Shown: positions 27,045-36,241, numbered from the stretch's first letter. The stretch: 42,106 bases of DNA from Rhodobacteraceae bacterium REDSEA-S34_B6 (GCA_001627925.1 LUQC01000005.1:1-42106), one strand, 5' to 3'. Numbers and translations are program-made. The notes: generated from the letters alone by a model not told the origin.

Positions 27045-27526
27045 GTGCAGGAATTGCCACAATTTTTGGTGTTGGTTATCTTCGGCCCGCTCCTGGAACT
27101 TGGGGCTCTCTGTTTGCCCTCATTCTCGCAATCCTATTGTTAGAAGCTTTTGGAATTATAGGGTTTGTATTTGCTCTGTTGTTTGCTTCCGTATTTGGAT
27201 GGTGGGCTACAAGCGAATATTTAAAACAAACGACAACTAAAGATCCCTCCGAGGTTGTTATTGATGAGCTTATAGGACTGTGGATTGCAGTTCTACCAGT
27301 TGCCTGGGCATTATTTCATTATACCCTATCCTCGTTAGACCTATGGCCAGGATGGATATCTTCATTTTTCTTTTTTCGCATATTTGATATTTATAAGCCG
27401 TCGTTAATCGGCTGGGCAGATAAGAAAAATGGGACGTTGGGAGTTATGCTTGATGATATTTTTGCTGGGATCGCTGCTGCAATATGTACAATTATTTTAG
27501 CAGTGTTTTACCATGGTATTTATTAA
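27041..27526 (+). CDS. pgpA: Phosphatidylglycerophosphatase A
   Basis: The 161-residue membrane phosphatase removes phosphate from phosphatidylglycerophosphate to make phosphatidylglycerol. Family marks are [13 protein letters not shown] at the N-terminus, [12 protein letters not shown] with the metal-binding acidic residues, [19 protein letters not shown], and [10 protein letters not shown] near the end. Three or four hydrophobic segments are visible. Overlap with ispF and the two-base gap to cinA place it in an ispDF-pgpA-cinA operon found widely in alphaproteobacteria. No anomaly. Confidence 0.94.
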   Translation: MSAGIATIFGVGYLRPAPGTWGSLFALILAILLLEAFGIIGFVFALLFASVFGWWATSEYLKQTTTKDPSEVVIDELIGLWIAVLPVAWALFHYTLSSLDLWPGWISSFFFFRIFDIYKPSLIGWADKKNGTLGVMLDDIFAGIAAAICTIILAVFYHGIY

Positions 27527-27528
27527 AG

Positions 27529-28005
27529 ATGTCTGATCTAAAAAGTTTATCTTACCTCGCAATAAAACGAGGGAGTAAAATTGTTTCTGCCGAAAGCTGT
27601 ACTGCAGGTATGCTTGCTGCTTCGCTAACTGAAATGCCTGGCTCTTCAGCGTTTTTTGAGCAAGGGTATATTACCTATTCAAATCGTTCTAAAATTAGCG
27701 TTTTAGGAGTAGAGAGTAAGACTTTAGCAAAGTATGGAGCTGTAAGTGAAGAAGTCGCAAAACAGATGGCCAAAGGAGCTTTAAATAGATCAAATGCCAC
27801 TATAGCTGTTTCAATCACAGGTATTGCCGGTCCTGGTGGTAGCGAATACAAACCCGAAGGTTTAGTTTGCTTTGCGATTGCCCAAAAAAATAGTGAAGTG
27901 AGAGTTGAAACGATAGAATATGGTCCATTAGGAAGAAGTAATATTAGATCTTCAGCAGTCGAAAAAGCAATAGAACTATTACATGAGGAACTCTCGGTAA
28001 CTTAA
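27529..28005 (+). CDS. pncC: CinA C-terminal domain protein / nicotinamide-nucleotide amidase
   Basis: The 158-residue protein consists of only the CinA C-terminal (PncC) domain. It deamidates nicotinamide mononucleotide for NAD recycling. Marks are VSAESCTAGMLAASL with the catalytic serine region, GSSAFFEQGYITYSN, and AVSITGIAGPGGSEYKPEGLV. ATG 27529 is chosen because it follows the pgpA stop directly and removes a 15-residue extension that overlaps pgpA. Its TAA shares two bases with the TAA of the opposing COQ10-like gene (TTAA at 28002-28005), so the two genes meet end to end with no room for a terminator. Confidence 0.92.
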   Translation: MSDLKSLSYLAIKRGSKIVSAESCTAGMLAASLTEMPGSSAFFEQGYITYSNRSKISVLGVESKTLAKYGAVSEEVAKQMAKGALNRSNATIAVSITGIAGPGGSEYKPEGLVCFAIAQKNSEVRVETIEYGPLGRSNIRSSAVEKAIELLHEELSVT

Positions 28006-28448
28006 TCAGGATAAAGAGCCATTGCCTGCTTTTCGAATGCAGTTAAGACACGATGCATTGCTTCATTAAAAACTACACCTATAATTTTTTGCAATACAGC
28101 ATTTTTCATTTCAAAATCTACGTAAAAAGAAACCTCACTCCCGCTAGTGACACCTTTAAATGCCCATTTGGAATGCATTCGTTTGAAAGGTCCGTCTATA
28201 TATTCAGTAATTATTTGGTTCTCAGATCGTATTAGGGTAACCTTACTTCCAAACTTTTCACGGAATACTTTAAAACTAATAACAAGATCAGCCTCTAGTA
28301 CCTCATTATTTTCAATAAAACTTCTAGAGTGTATTCTTGCCGCTGAACACCAAGGTAGAAATTGGGGGTAACTGTTTACATCCGCCACCAATTCAAACAT
28401 CTGTTCCGGCTGATATTTTAAAATTTTTGATTCAGAGTGAATAGGCAT
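28002..28448 (-). CDS. COQ10/RatA-like START-domain protein (ubiquinone-binding)
   Basis: The 148-residue protein belongs to the polyketide cyclase/START-like group that includes mitochondrial COQ10, where it carries ubiquinone, and E. coli RatA, described as a ribosome-association toxin. Visible are [22 protein letters not shown] near the start, a family stretch, and a C-terminal amphipathic helix with [16 protein letters not shown]. For an alphaproteobacterium, lipid or quinone binding is the more likely role (inference). It is convergent with cinA, sharing the stop region, and divergent from hpt with 68 bases to the hpt start. Confidence 0.88.
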   Translation of the reverse strand: MPIHSESKILKYQPEQMFELVADVNSYPQFLPWCSAARIHSRSFIENNEVLEADLVISFKVFREKFGSKVTLIRSENQIITEYIDGPFKRMHSKWAFKGVTSGSEVSFYVDFEMKNAVLQKIIGVVFNEAMHRVLTAFEKQAMALYPD

Positions 28449-28516
28449 TTCGAATTTTTTGTAGTGACAGTTTGTCAGAGATACGTAATGTTATTGAAAA
28501 AATAAAGGGTGATTTT

Positions 28517-29056
28517 ATGTCAGAGCGACCATATGTCATTGATGAAATGATTTCTGCAAAAGCAATTGCGGCCAGGGTAGAGGAGCTATGCAAAAATATT
28601 CAGAATGAATTCGTAGGTACAGATAAACTCATTGTCGTGGGTTTGCTGCGAGGTTCATTCGTATTTATTGCAGACTTGGTGCGTGAATTAGATCTGCCGG
28701 TAGAAGTTGATTTCTTGGAAGCATCGTCTTACGGCGATGGTATGGAAAGCTCAAGAGAAGTGCGCATATTGAAAGACCTGAGGGGTGCAATTGAAGGAAG
28801 AGACGTACTGGTCGTAGAAGATATAGTCGATACTGGCTATACTTTGAGCCATGTAATAGCATTACTAAAATCGAGAGGTCCTGCTCGGTTAAAATCAATT
28901 GCTTTACTAGATAAGCCAAGCAGACGAGAGATTGATGTAAAAGCAGATTGGACGGGTTTTAAGATACCAGATGAGTTTGTTGTTGGTTATGGAATTGACT
29001 ATGCTCAACGCAACAGAAATTTGGACCACATTGGGAAAGTCCGATTTACTGGCTAG
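28517..29056 (+). CDS. hpt: Hypoxanthine phosphoribosyltransferase
   Basis: The 179-residue purine-salvage enzyme joins hypoxanthine or guanine to PRPP. It has the PRPP-binding motif [15 protein letters not shown], an upstream [15 protein letters not shown] loop and LEASSYGDG, then [13 protein letters not shown] and [16 protein letters not shown] near the end. ATG 28517 is used because AAAGGGTG lies about six bases before it and family members start near MSERPYV; an upstream in-frame ATG at 28472 would add 15 residues. It converges with caiD, 18 bases between stops. Confidence 0.93.
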   Translation: MSERPYVIDEMISAKAIAARVEELCKNIQNEFVGTDKLIVVGLLRGSFVFIADLVRELDLPVEVDFLEASSYGDGMESSREVRILKDLRGAIEGRDVLVVEDIVDTGYTLSHVIALLKSRGPARLKSIALLDKPSRREIDVKADWTGFKIPDEFVVGYGIDYAQRNRNLDHIGKVRFTG

Positions 29057-29074
29057 AATACACCTAGTCTATTT

Positions 29075-29860
29075 TTATTTCCCTCTCCATATCGGATCAC
29101 GTTTCTCAGAAAAGGCGCGAGCTCCCTCTAATTGATCTTCTGAACGATACAAGGTTTCAACCGTTCGAAATTGACTTTTTGTAATCATATTTAAGGCATC
29201 GTTAAACTTCATATCTTCTGCTTCGCGAACAACTTCCTTTATTGCAGCATATACCAAAGGAGGACCTGAAGCTAAAAGTTCAGCTAGCTCTCTAGCTTTT
29301 GAAAGTAAATCATTTGACTTGTGAACCTGGTTAATCAAACCCCATTTCGCTGCTTCCTCGGAATCAAGCCATCTTCCAGTAAATAACATTTCCATTGCTA
29401 TGTGATATGGGATACGTTTTGGCAGCTTTAATGATGCAGCATCTGCAACAGTGCCAGAACGTATTTCTGGCAAGGCAAATGAAGCATGCTCTGCCGCCAG
29501 TATAATATCTGCAGAAAGAGCTAATTCAAGACCTCCGCCGCAACAGATACCATTAACAGCCGCAATAATTGGTTTATTCATGTGGGGCAACTCTTGCAAA
29601 CCACCAAAACCACCAACGCCATAATCGCCGTCTACCGCATCGCCATCTGCCGCAGCTTTTAAGTCCCAGCCCGCACAAAAAAATTTTTCTCCAGACCCGG
29701 TAATAATTGCAACTCTCAAATTAGGGTTATCTCTAAAATCACAAAATACATCACCCATGATCTTGCTTGTCTTTAAATCTATGGCATTTGCCTTTGGCCG
29801 ATCCAAAGTAACTTCAAGAACGTGTCCGAAGATATTTGTTTTTACAGATTCAGTAGACAT
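29075..29860 (-). CDS. caiD: Crotonobetainyl-CoA hydratase / carnitinyl-CoA dehydratase (CaiD-like)
   Basis: The 261-residue crotonase-fold enzyme should add water to crotonobetainyl-CoA to form L-carnitinyl-CoA. It runs closely beside E. coli CaiD as I recall it: EVTLDRPKANAIDLKTS, RVAIITGSGEKFFCAGWDLKAA, KPIIAAVNGICCGGGLELAL, ASFALPE and a C-terminal AFSEKRDPIWRGK. Both Glu positions of the crotonase site (in GGGLELAL and ALPEIRSG) are kept, and GWDLKAAA is a CaiD-like oxyanion loop. It is the last gene of the six-gene run from 36170 to 29075, 13 bases after the acyl-CoA synthetase. Neighbours for carnitine metabolism strengthen the call over a general enoyl-CoA hydratase. Confidence 0.86.
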   Translation of the reverse strand: MSTESVKTNIFGHVLEVTLDRPKANAIDLKTSKIMGDVFCDFRDNPNLRVAIITGSGEKFFCAGWDLKAAADGDAVDGDYGVGGFGGLQELPHMNKPIIAAVNGICCGGGLELALSADIILAAEHASFALPEIRSGTVADAASLKLPKRIPYHIAMEMLFTGRWLDSEEAAKWGLINQVHKSNDLLSKARELAELLASGPPLVYAAIKEVVREAEDMKFNDALNMITKSQFRTVETLYRSEDQLEGARAFSEKRDPIWRGK

Positions 29861-29873
29861 AAATTAACCCTAA

Positions 29874-31919
29874 CTACATTTTTATTAAAGCATCAACAGC
29901 AATGGCTCTAGAAGCTGTGATTAAGAATGGATTTATTTCTAACTCAGACAAGTCATGACTATTCTTGATTACAAATTCCTGAAGCTTAAAAATACTTTGT
30001 ATAAATGGCTCCATATTTATTGCGTCCGAGCCTCTATAGCCATCAATTACTCTTGCTATTCTCAAATCTTTAATCACAGCATTTAATTCATTTCTATTAA
30101 ATGGCATGACTAAACTTTGGCTGTCGGATAAAATTTCAGTAAAAATCCCTCCAGACGCGATAGTTAGCACGAAACCATGGGCGGGATCATTGATAATACC
30201 AACCAATAACTCAAGCAGTACATCACTTATCATCTCTTCAATCAAATATTCAGAAAAAGCCATTTCAACAAAAGCTATTTTTAATTCTTCAGCGTTACTT
30301 AGACCTAATCGAACTCCCCTATTTTCAGTTTTGTGAGATAATCCAAGCGCTTTGATAGCTACAGGAAACTCAAAGGGCAGACTATCCAATAGTTCGCTAT
30401 TTTTAACCACAACATTTCGTGGCGTATCGACTCCAATTTCAGATAATAATGATTTTGAATACGCCTCATCTAGCAGGCGAGAGTTTTTATTATTATTAGG
30501 TAAAATTACTGGATTTTTACATATATCTAAATCAGTTTTTTGAGTAGAGGCTGCGACTATTGCTGCTAAACCCTCGTCCATTCCACAAAGGGGAATTAGA
30601 TCTTTTTGCATTAATTCTTTTGCTAAACTTTCTTCAATATTTTCAGCAAGCGTTGACAGCAAAGCAACCGGTTTTTTGATTGCTTTTTTTGTAACCATCG
30701 CGGCTTCCACAACGCAGTCCCAAGCAGCAGGATCACACAAATCTGATCTGGGAAAGTCCACAATAATTATTCCAATATCTATATTCTTACCTTGCATTAT
30801 CGATATAAATGTTTGTGCCATTTTATCTGCATTTCCCCAAATGTAGGTATGATAATCCAATGGATTCGCTAGTGCCACTTTTGCTCCTAATGCAATCTCA
30901 AGGTCCTCTATTTGTATTTTTGTTAACTTTGGAAACGAAATCTGCTTACCATTGGAAATATCTGCAATTAAACTTGCCTCTCCACCAGAACAGGATACAG
31001 ACGCCACAGATGCACCTAATAATCTACCATGACAGTGAAAAATTTTTAGAGTTTCGATAAATTCGGATAGGGAATCCACCCTTGCAACTCCAAGCCTTTT
31101 CATTAAGGCTGCCGCCCCCTTGTCACTGCCCGCGAGTGAGGCCGTATGAGATACCGCGGATACTTTTGCGTGTTCTGACTTACCAATTTTTATTATAACA
31201 ATGGCTTTTCCCAGTTGATCGCATACACTCACTAACTTTTCAAAATTCCTTATCGACCCTAGGCCCTCCACATACAATCCCAAAGCGGTAACTCTTTTAT
31301 CTTGTACGATATTCATAGCAAGTTCAGCCAGTCCAAGCTGCGCTTGATTTCCAGCAGTTACTGCGTAACCGATGGGCAAACCTCTTTTTTGCATCGTTAG
31401 ATTGATCATTATATTTGAGCTTTGTGTAATAACGGCAACGCCACTATCTACGTTTTGACCCCCGTGCTGGTCCGGCCACAAACAAAAATTATCAAAATAA
31501 TTTATTATACCGTAACAATTCGGTCCCAAAATGGGCATCTTTCCAGCCACATTAATCAATGTTTCTTGTAATTCATGACCATCTTTTAGCTCACTCACAG
31601 CTTCTGAAAATCCAGACGCAAAACAAACTGCACCGCCACAGTTGGCCTTCGATAGTTGCGAAATGATATCGATTGTAGCAAGCCTGTTAACCCCAACAAA
31701 AGCGGCATCAATCGGAACAGGCAACTCATCAATATTTCTGTATGTTTTACAACCACAAAACATCTCTTCAGATGGATGCACTGCAAATATCTTTCCATTA
31801 AATCCAATTTTTTTTAATTGGAAAACAATAGATTTCCCCCAAACCCCTCCCCCAATAACTAATACATTTTTAGGTTTAAGAAATCGATCTAAACTATTGA
31901 TTTTAAATTTTTTTATCAC
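29874..31919 (-). CDS. Acyl-CoA synthetase, NDP-forming (acetate-CoA ligase family)
   Basis: The 681-residue protein has the domain order CoA-binding Rossmann (NVLVIGGGVWGKSIVFQLKK), two succinyl-CoA-synthetase-like flavodoxin domains with the phospho-histidine His258 in VSHTASLAGSD, and an ATP-grasp domain toward the C-terminus (DEAYSKSLLSEIGV, then VAIKALGLSHKTENRGVRLG). Such enzymes form acyl-CoA from acid, CoA and ATP, giving ADP and phosphate. No CaiB-type CoA transferase or CaiC-type AMP-forming ligase is seen in this operon, so this protein is the likely activator of crotonobetaine, gamma-butyrobetaine or carnitine (inference). It lies 16 bases after the acyl-CoA dehydrogenase and 13 before caiD. 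The substrate could also be an ordinary short acid. Confidence 0.84.
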   Translation of the reverse strand: MIKKFKINSLDRFLKPKNVLVIGGGVWGKSIVFQLKKIGFNGKIFAVHPSEEMFCGCKTYRNIDELPVPIDAAFVGVNRLATIDIISQLSKANCGGAVCFASGFSEAVSELKDGHELQETLINVAGKMPILGPNCYGIINYFDNFCLWPDQHGGQNVDSGVAVITQSSNIMINLTMQKRGLPIGYAVTAGNQAQLGLAELAMNIVQDKRVTALGLYVEGLGSIRNFEKLVSVCDQLGKAIVIIKIGKSEHAKVSAVSHTASLAGSDKGAAALMKRLGVARVDSLSEFIETLKIFHCHGRLLGASVASVSCSGGEASLIADISNGKQISFPKLTKIQIEDLEIALGAKVALANPLDYHTYIWGNADKMAQTFISIMQGKNIDIGIIIVDFPRSDLCDPAAWDCVVEAAMVTKKAIKKPVALLSTLAENIEESLAKELMQKDLIPLCGMDEGLAAIVAASTQKTDLDICKNPVILPNNNKNSRLLDEAYSKSLLSEIGVDTPRNVVVKNSELLDSLPFEFPVAIKALGLSHKTENRGVRLGLSNAEELKIAFVEMAFSEYLIEEMISDVLLELLVGIINDPAHGFVLTIASGGIFTEILSDSQSLVMPFNRNELNAVIKDLRIARVIDGYRGSDAINMEPFIQSIFKLQEFVIKNSHDLSELEINPFLITASRAIAVDALIKM

Positions 31920-31935
31920 TTATAATTTCACATTA

Positions 31936-33059
31936 CTATGAGCCAAGAGGCCTTAAAAGCTCTCTGCTGATTATGTGTTTTTGAATTTCTGAAGTGCCAT
32001 CCCAGATACGTTCTACCCTCGCATCACGCCAGAATCTTTCAATAGGATAGTCATTCATTAGCCCCATACCACCATGAATTTGCAAGGTCGCATCAGTGAC
32101 ACGTGCAAGCATCTCGGATGCATAAAGTTTCGCAGAAGCAATTTCTCTATTAGCACTCATGCCTTGGTCTAATTTCCATGCAGAACTTAATGTGAGTAGA
32201 TCTGCAGCATCGATTTCAGTGATCATATCTGCTAACTGAAAACTAACACCTTGAAATTTTCCAATACTCTTTCCAAACTGCTTCCGCTCTGCACTATAAT
32301 TCAATGCATATTCAAAGCATCGCCTTGCTCGGCCGACTGACATGGCGGCAACCGTAATTCGAGTTGCATATAACCAGGTGTTCATGACTTCGAAACCACC
32401 GTCTACTTCGCCTAGAACTTGCTCGTTCGATAATCGGCAATTATCGAATTCAAGGATCATATTATTATACCCTCGATGACTTACTGACTTATAACCATCT
32501 CGTATGGTAAAACCAGGCGTTCCTCTATGGGAGTTTGATCCTCACCAGTGGCAACAAATACAATCACAAAATCTGCATGATCAGCTCCTGAAATAAAATG
32601 TTTTACACCATTTAATAGCCAATCGCCCCCATCACGATAAGCCGAGCATTTCATACCTCTTACATCGGATCCTGCATCTGGTTCCGTCATAGCCAGTGCA
32701 TCCATTTTTTCACCCGTTACAGCTGGCAATAAATATCTCTCTCTTTGATCACCGGTACACGCCATCAAAATATTTTGAGGACGTCCAAAAAAGTGATTTA
32801 GCGCCATCGAAGCACGGCCTAACTCACGTTCAACCAATGCAAACTCTAGATGGTTTAGGCCGGCACCACCGACTTCACTTGGAAAATTACACGCGTAAAA
32901 TCCAAGATCGATAGTCTTCTTTTTTATTTCATCAGAAACTTCTTTCCGAACTACCCCGGTAGCCTCCACTTCACTCTCAAATGGATAAATTTCTTTTTCG
33001 ACAAAGTTTCTGACAGTATCTACTATCATCTTCTGTTCGTCAGACAATCCAAAATCCAT
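31936..33059 (-). pseudogene. Acyl-CoA dehydrogenase (CaiA-like), frameshifted by a small internal deletion
   Basis: The 5' part (33059 to about 32528) encodes MDFGLSDEQKMIVDTV, GGAGLNHLEF, ALAMTEPDAGSDVRGMKC and HFISGADHADFVIVFVATG, a normal flavin-domain start. After GEDQTP the frame changes; the following codons in the next frame read RGTPGFTIRDGYKSVSHRG and run through MILEFDNCRL, WLYATRITVAAMSVGRARR, IQIHGG-like LQIHGGMGLMND and VERIWDGTSEIQKHI to 31936. In close family members about 13 residues stand between TP and RGTPGF, so about 37 bp seem lost. In frame one the stop is at 32481. Everything else is intact. In this operon the role would be oxidation of gamma-butyrobetainyl-CoA to crotonobetainyl-CoA or its reversal. 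A real inactivation or an assembly error are both possible. Confidence 0.87.
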
Positions 33060-33066
33060 AACTCAC

Positions 33067-34464
33067 CTATTTGAATATTTCTTGTAATTTTGAAGCAACT
33101 TCACCCACTGGCTCACTTGATTTTCTTATATTTAGATCGACATGAAGTAGAAATTGTTCGCAAGTAGCTAGCTCGATTTTATCTGTTTTGCGTCTCATTG
33201 TATGAAAAAGCTTAAGCTTTTTTCCATCGACAAGCAGAACAGACGTATCCACATAAATATGTTCACCGGCTAGTGTTTCATTTAAATATTTTATATGATT
33301 TTCAACTGTAAAATAACTATTTCCAGAAGCAATATACTCAGAGTCAACACCTACTGAAGATAAAAAACCATCAGCCGCATCTGAAAATACTTGACCATAT
33401 CGACCCTCGTTCATGTGACCATTATAATCCGTCCAATCAACGGGAATGACCCTGTCCACGCTAACAATCATTTTATTTTTTAAAGTTTTCTTCTCAGATA
33501 TCATTTTCTCATGATTAGAAATCAAATTGCCAGCGGCAAAGTTTTGCTGTTTCAGACTACGTAAAATTGCTACTAAGTTTTTGTCCCTAGTCTGCTCAAG
33601 TTCACGGATTGATTTATGGCCGGACTGGCTATCAGATTGGGATGCTATTTTTTTTACAAGCTCATCCGTCAGGTCGGGCACATCCATCAACTTTGTCCAC
33701 GGCCATTGTAAGCATGGACCAAATTGAGACAAAAAATGTTGCATGCCCGCTTTGCCGCCCGCAATGCGATATGTTTCAAATAAGCCCATTTGAGCCCAAC
33801 GAAGACCAAAACCATATCGAATTGCATTGTCAATTTCTGAAGTAGTAGCAATATCATCTTTTATTAGCCACAAAGCTTCTCGCCAAACTGCCTCAAGAAA
33901 CCTATCAGCTAAATGAGCATCAATCTCTTTTCGAATATGCAACGGAAAGAACCCTAACATTGTTAAAACATCCATCACTTTTTTTAAATCCCGCGCAGAC
34001 GTTTTCTCGCTCCCGACAACTTCGATCAGGGGCAGCAAATAAACCGGATTAAATGGGTGGCAAACCATGATTTTTTCTGGTGCTTTGGAATTTTCTTGTA
34101 GTTCCGACGGCTTGAACCCGGACGTTGAAGACGCAATTATTGCTGAGGTCTTACAAGATGTTTGAATTTCTTTATATACATCATGTTTAACATTTAATCT
34201 TTCCGGAACACTTTCTTGAATCCAATCCGCATCAACAACAGCTTCAGCAACATTCTTACAGAACTTAATTTTTCCCTCATTAGGTAACTTAGACTCGTAA
34301 AGCATAGGAAGGGAAAATCTCGCATTATCGATAACTTCCAAAAGAGTTTGCTCTGCATTTGGATTTGGATCATAAACGTAAACATCCAAACCGTTTAACA
34401 AAAACCTGGCAGCCCAACCTCCGCCGATTACTCCACCACCTATAATTGCGACTTTCTTTATCAT
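33067..34464 (-). CDS. L-carnitine 3-dehydrogenase fused to a hotdog thioesterase
   Basis: The 465-residue protein joins two enzymes. Residues 1 to about 315 are a 3-hydroxyacyl-CoA-dehydrogenase-like carnitine dehydrogenase: VAIIGGGVIGGGWAARFL, SSTSGFKPSELQ, MVCHPFNPVYLLPLIEVVG and YGFGLRWAQMGLFETYRIAGG, then GPCLQWPWTKLMD, a stretch typical of LcdH. Residues from about 330 form a 4HBT/hotdog domain (VIPVDWTDYNGHMNEGRY with the catalytic Asp/His region). Such fusions are known; the first half makes 3-dehydrocarnitine with NAD, the second is thought to free glycine betaine from betainyl-CoA. ATG 34464 is chosen over a frame start at 34524, which enters the SDR gene. It lies 31 bases after the SDR gene and 7 before the acyl-CoA dehydrogenase. 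Confidence 0.9.
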   Translation of the reverse strand: MIKKVAIIGGGVIGGGWAARFLLNGLDVYVYDPNPNAEQTLLEVIDNARFSLPMLYESKLPNEGKIKFCKNVAEAVVDADWIQESVPERLNVKHDVYKEIQTSCKTSAIIASSTSGFKPSELQENSKAPEKIMVCHPFNPVYLLPLIEVVGSEKTSARDLKKVMDVLTMLGFFPLHIRKEIDAHLADRFLEAVWREALWLIKDDIATTSEIDNAIRYGFGLRWAQMGLFETYRIAGGKAGMQHFLSQFGPCLQWPWTKLMDVPDLTDELVKKIASQSDSQSGHKSIRELEQTRDKNLVAILRSLKQQNFAAGNLISNHEKMISEKKTLKNKMIVSVDRVIPVDWTDYNGHMNEGRYGQVFSDAADGFLSSVGVDSEYIASGNSYFTVENHIKYLNETLAGEHIYVDTSVLLVDGKKLKLFHTMRRKTDKIELATCEQFLLHVDLNIRKSSEPVGEVASKLQEIFK

Positions 34465-34495
34465 ATATCTAACGCTAAATACCCTTACACCAAAT

Positions 34496-35257
34496 TTATA
34501 CGGTTCGCTCTGTGTATCCATCAACAGCCATAGCTTGTCCTGTTATCATGGAAGCTTGATCACTAGCCAAAAATTGAGCCATATCAGCAACATTTTCTTC
34601 ACTAACGAAACTTCTCATAGAAGTACCCTCAGAATAAACCCTTCTGAGATTATCTTCCGAAATTCCTGAAGCCTTACTTTCCATCGACAAAACGCGTTTC
34701 ATTCTATCTCCACTCACAGCGCCTGGGCAAATGGCATTCACACGCACGCCATAATCGCCTAATTCCATAGCCATTGATTTTGTTAGACCAACAATACCCC
34801 ACTTTGCTGCAACATAAGGAGATCTATTTGGAACCCCAAATAATCCAGAAGTAGATGAGGTGAAAATAATGCATCCATTTTTTTGCGCCTTCATTATTCC
34901 AGATGCCCAAGAAGCACTATAGAATGCTCCAAACAGGTTGACTTCTACACATCTCTTCCATTCATTGTGATCAATTTCGTCAATAGGACCTGCCGGGCCT
35001 CCCACTCCTGCATTAGCATACATCACGTCGACCCCGCCAAACTCATCAATAATATTATTATGGAAATCTTTCATTTGATTGCTGTCAGACACATCAGCGC
35101 AAAACGAAATGGCTATTTCGTAATTTTCAGAAGCCCTCTTCACCAGCGAAATATCTTCATCACAAATTGCCACCCTCGCACCCTCTGCAAGATGACGCTT
35201 AGCAATGGCTAGCCCAATACCACTTCCACCTCCGGTAATAACAATACGACGAGACAT
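34496..35257 (-). CDS. SDR-family dehydrogenase/reductase
   Basis: The 253-residue classical short-chain dehydrogenase has the cofactor motif TGGGSGIGLAIAKRH, NAGVGGPAGP, the catalytic Ser in FTSSTSG and Tyr-x3-Lys in SPYVAAKWG, and CPGAVSGDRM. An acidic residue after the second strand (AICDED) suggests NAD(H) rather than NADP(H). It starts one base after the stop of the BKACE gene, so it belongs to the carnitine-type operon. A role in oxidising D-carnitine or a related hydroxy acid is plausible but not shown by the sequence. Confidence 0.88.
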   Translation of the reverse strand: MSRRIVITGGGSGIGLAIAKRHLAEGARVAICDEDISLVKRASENYEIAISFCADVSDSNQMKDFHNNIIDEFGGVDVMYANAGVGGPAGPIDEIDHNEWKRCVEVNLFGAFYSASWASGIMKAQKNGCIIFTSSTSGLFGVPNRSPYVAAKWGIVGLTKSMAMELGDYGVRVNAICPGAVSGDRMKRVLSMESKASGISEDNLRRVYSEGTSMRSFVSEENVADMAQFLASDQASMITGQAMAVDGYTERTV

Positions 35258-35258
35258 T

Positions 35259-36170
35259 TTATGAACTCGGTAAACGTTTTTTTAAATTTAATTTATTTCT
35301 AACTTCTTCGGCGTCCATAAGCTCTGCCCCCATCCCCTCAATTATAACTTTCGCTCTCTCAACCAACTTCTCATTGGTTGCTAAAACTCCTTTTCTTAAC
35401 CAGAGGTTATCTTCAAGTCCAACACGTACATTTCCTCCCGCCAAAACTGCTGCTGCCACGTAAGCCATTTGATTTCTTCCCAAGGAAAAGGCTGAAAAAG
35501 TCCAGTCTTTTGGCACATTATTAACCATTGCCATAAAAGTATTCAAATCGTCAGGGGCTCCCCAAGGCACTCCCATGCAAAGTTGAACCAATGCATCTGG
35601 AGCTATAACTTTTTCTGATACAAGCTGTTGTGCAAACCACAGATGCCCTGTATCAAACGCTTCTATTTCTGGCTTAACCCCTAATTCACCCATCATACCC
35701 GCCATAGACCGCAACATCCCCGGCGTATTAGTCATGACATAATCAGCTTCGGCAAAATTCATCGTCCCACAATCCAGGGTACAAATTTCAGGTAAACATT
35801 CCACTATATGAGCAACTCGCTCTTCAGCGCTAATCATATCAGTCCCTTTTGCTAAAGGTAGCGGAGATTTTGTTCCTCCCAAAACTAAATCACCCCCCAT
35901 TCCAGCAGTTAGGTTTAACACGACATCAACTTCAGAGGAGCGTATTCTATCAGTCACTTCACGATAGTAGGATAAATCACGACTTGGCTCGCCAGTATCA
36001 GGTTCTCTAACATGGCAATGAACTATTGCAGCTCCCGCTTTTGCAGCGAGAATTGCACTGTCAGCAATCTCTTTGGGGCTTCGGGGCACAAATTTACTTC
36101 TATCCTGCGTACTGCCCGATCCCGTTATCGCGCATGTGATAAATACCTTTTTGCTAAAATTTAGGGGCAT
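35259..36170 (-). CDS. BKACE-family beta-keto acid cleavage enzyme (3-dehydrocarnitine cleavage)
   Basis: The 303-residue TIM-barrel protein belongs to the BKACE (formerly DUF849) family, which uses acetyl-CoA to split beta-keto acids into acetoacetate and a new acyl-CoA. The zinc-binding HxH is seen in AAIVHCHVREPDTG, and the family stretches VDVVLNLTAGMGGD, MNFAEADYVMTNTPGM and VRVGLEDNLWLRKGVLATN, with its Glu, are present. Next to carnitine dehydrogenase the expected substrate is 3-dehydrocarnitine, giving betainyl-CoA and acetoacetate. It is the first gene of the operon; a candidate promoter lies about 72 bases upstream. The 3-keto-5-aminohexanoate cleavage enzyme of lysine fermentation is the alternative, not supported by context. 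Confidence 0.89.
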   Translation of the reverse strand: MPLNFSKKVFITCAITGSGSTQDRSKFVPRSPKEIADSAILAAKAGAAIVHCHVREPDTGEPSRDLSYYREVTDRIRSSEVDVVLNLTAGMGGDLVLGGTKSPLPLAKGTDMISAEERVAHIVECLPEICTLDCGTMNFAEADYVMTNTPGMLRSMAGMMGELGVKPEIEAFDTGHLWFAQQLVSEKVIAPDALVQLCMGVPWGAPDDLNTFMAMVNNVPKDWTFSAFSLGRNQMAYVAAAVLAGGNVRVGLEDNLWLRKGVLATNEKLVERAKVIIEGMGAELMDAEEVRNKLNLKKRLPSS

Positions 36171-36241
36171 TTTAAACTTTCTAAAATTATATGCTTTATA
36201 TTATGAATGTAACTAAAAACCGATTTATTATTAAGAAGAAA

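Noticed and set aside
32461-32480. Acyl-CoA dehydrogenase halves as two real genes
   Set aside because: The upstream codons in the second frame (RGTPGF onward) continue the family sequence with no break, so this is one frameshifted gene.
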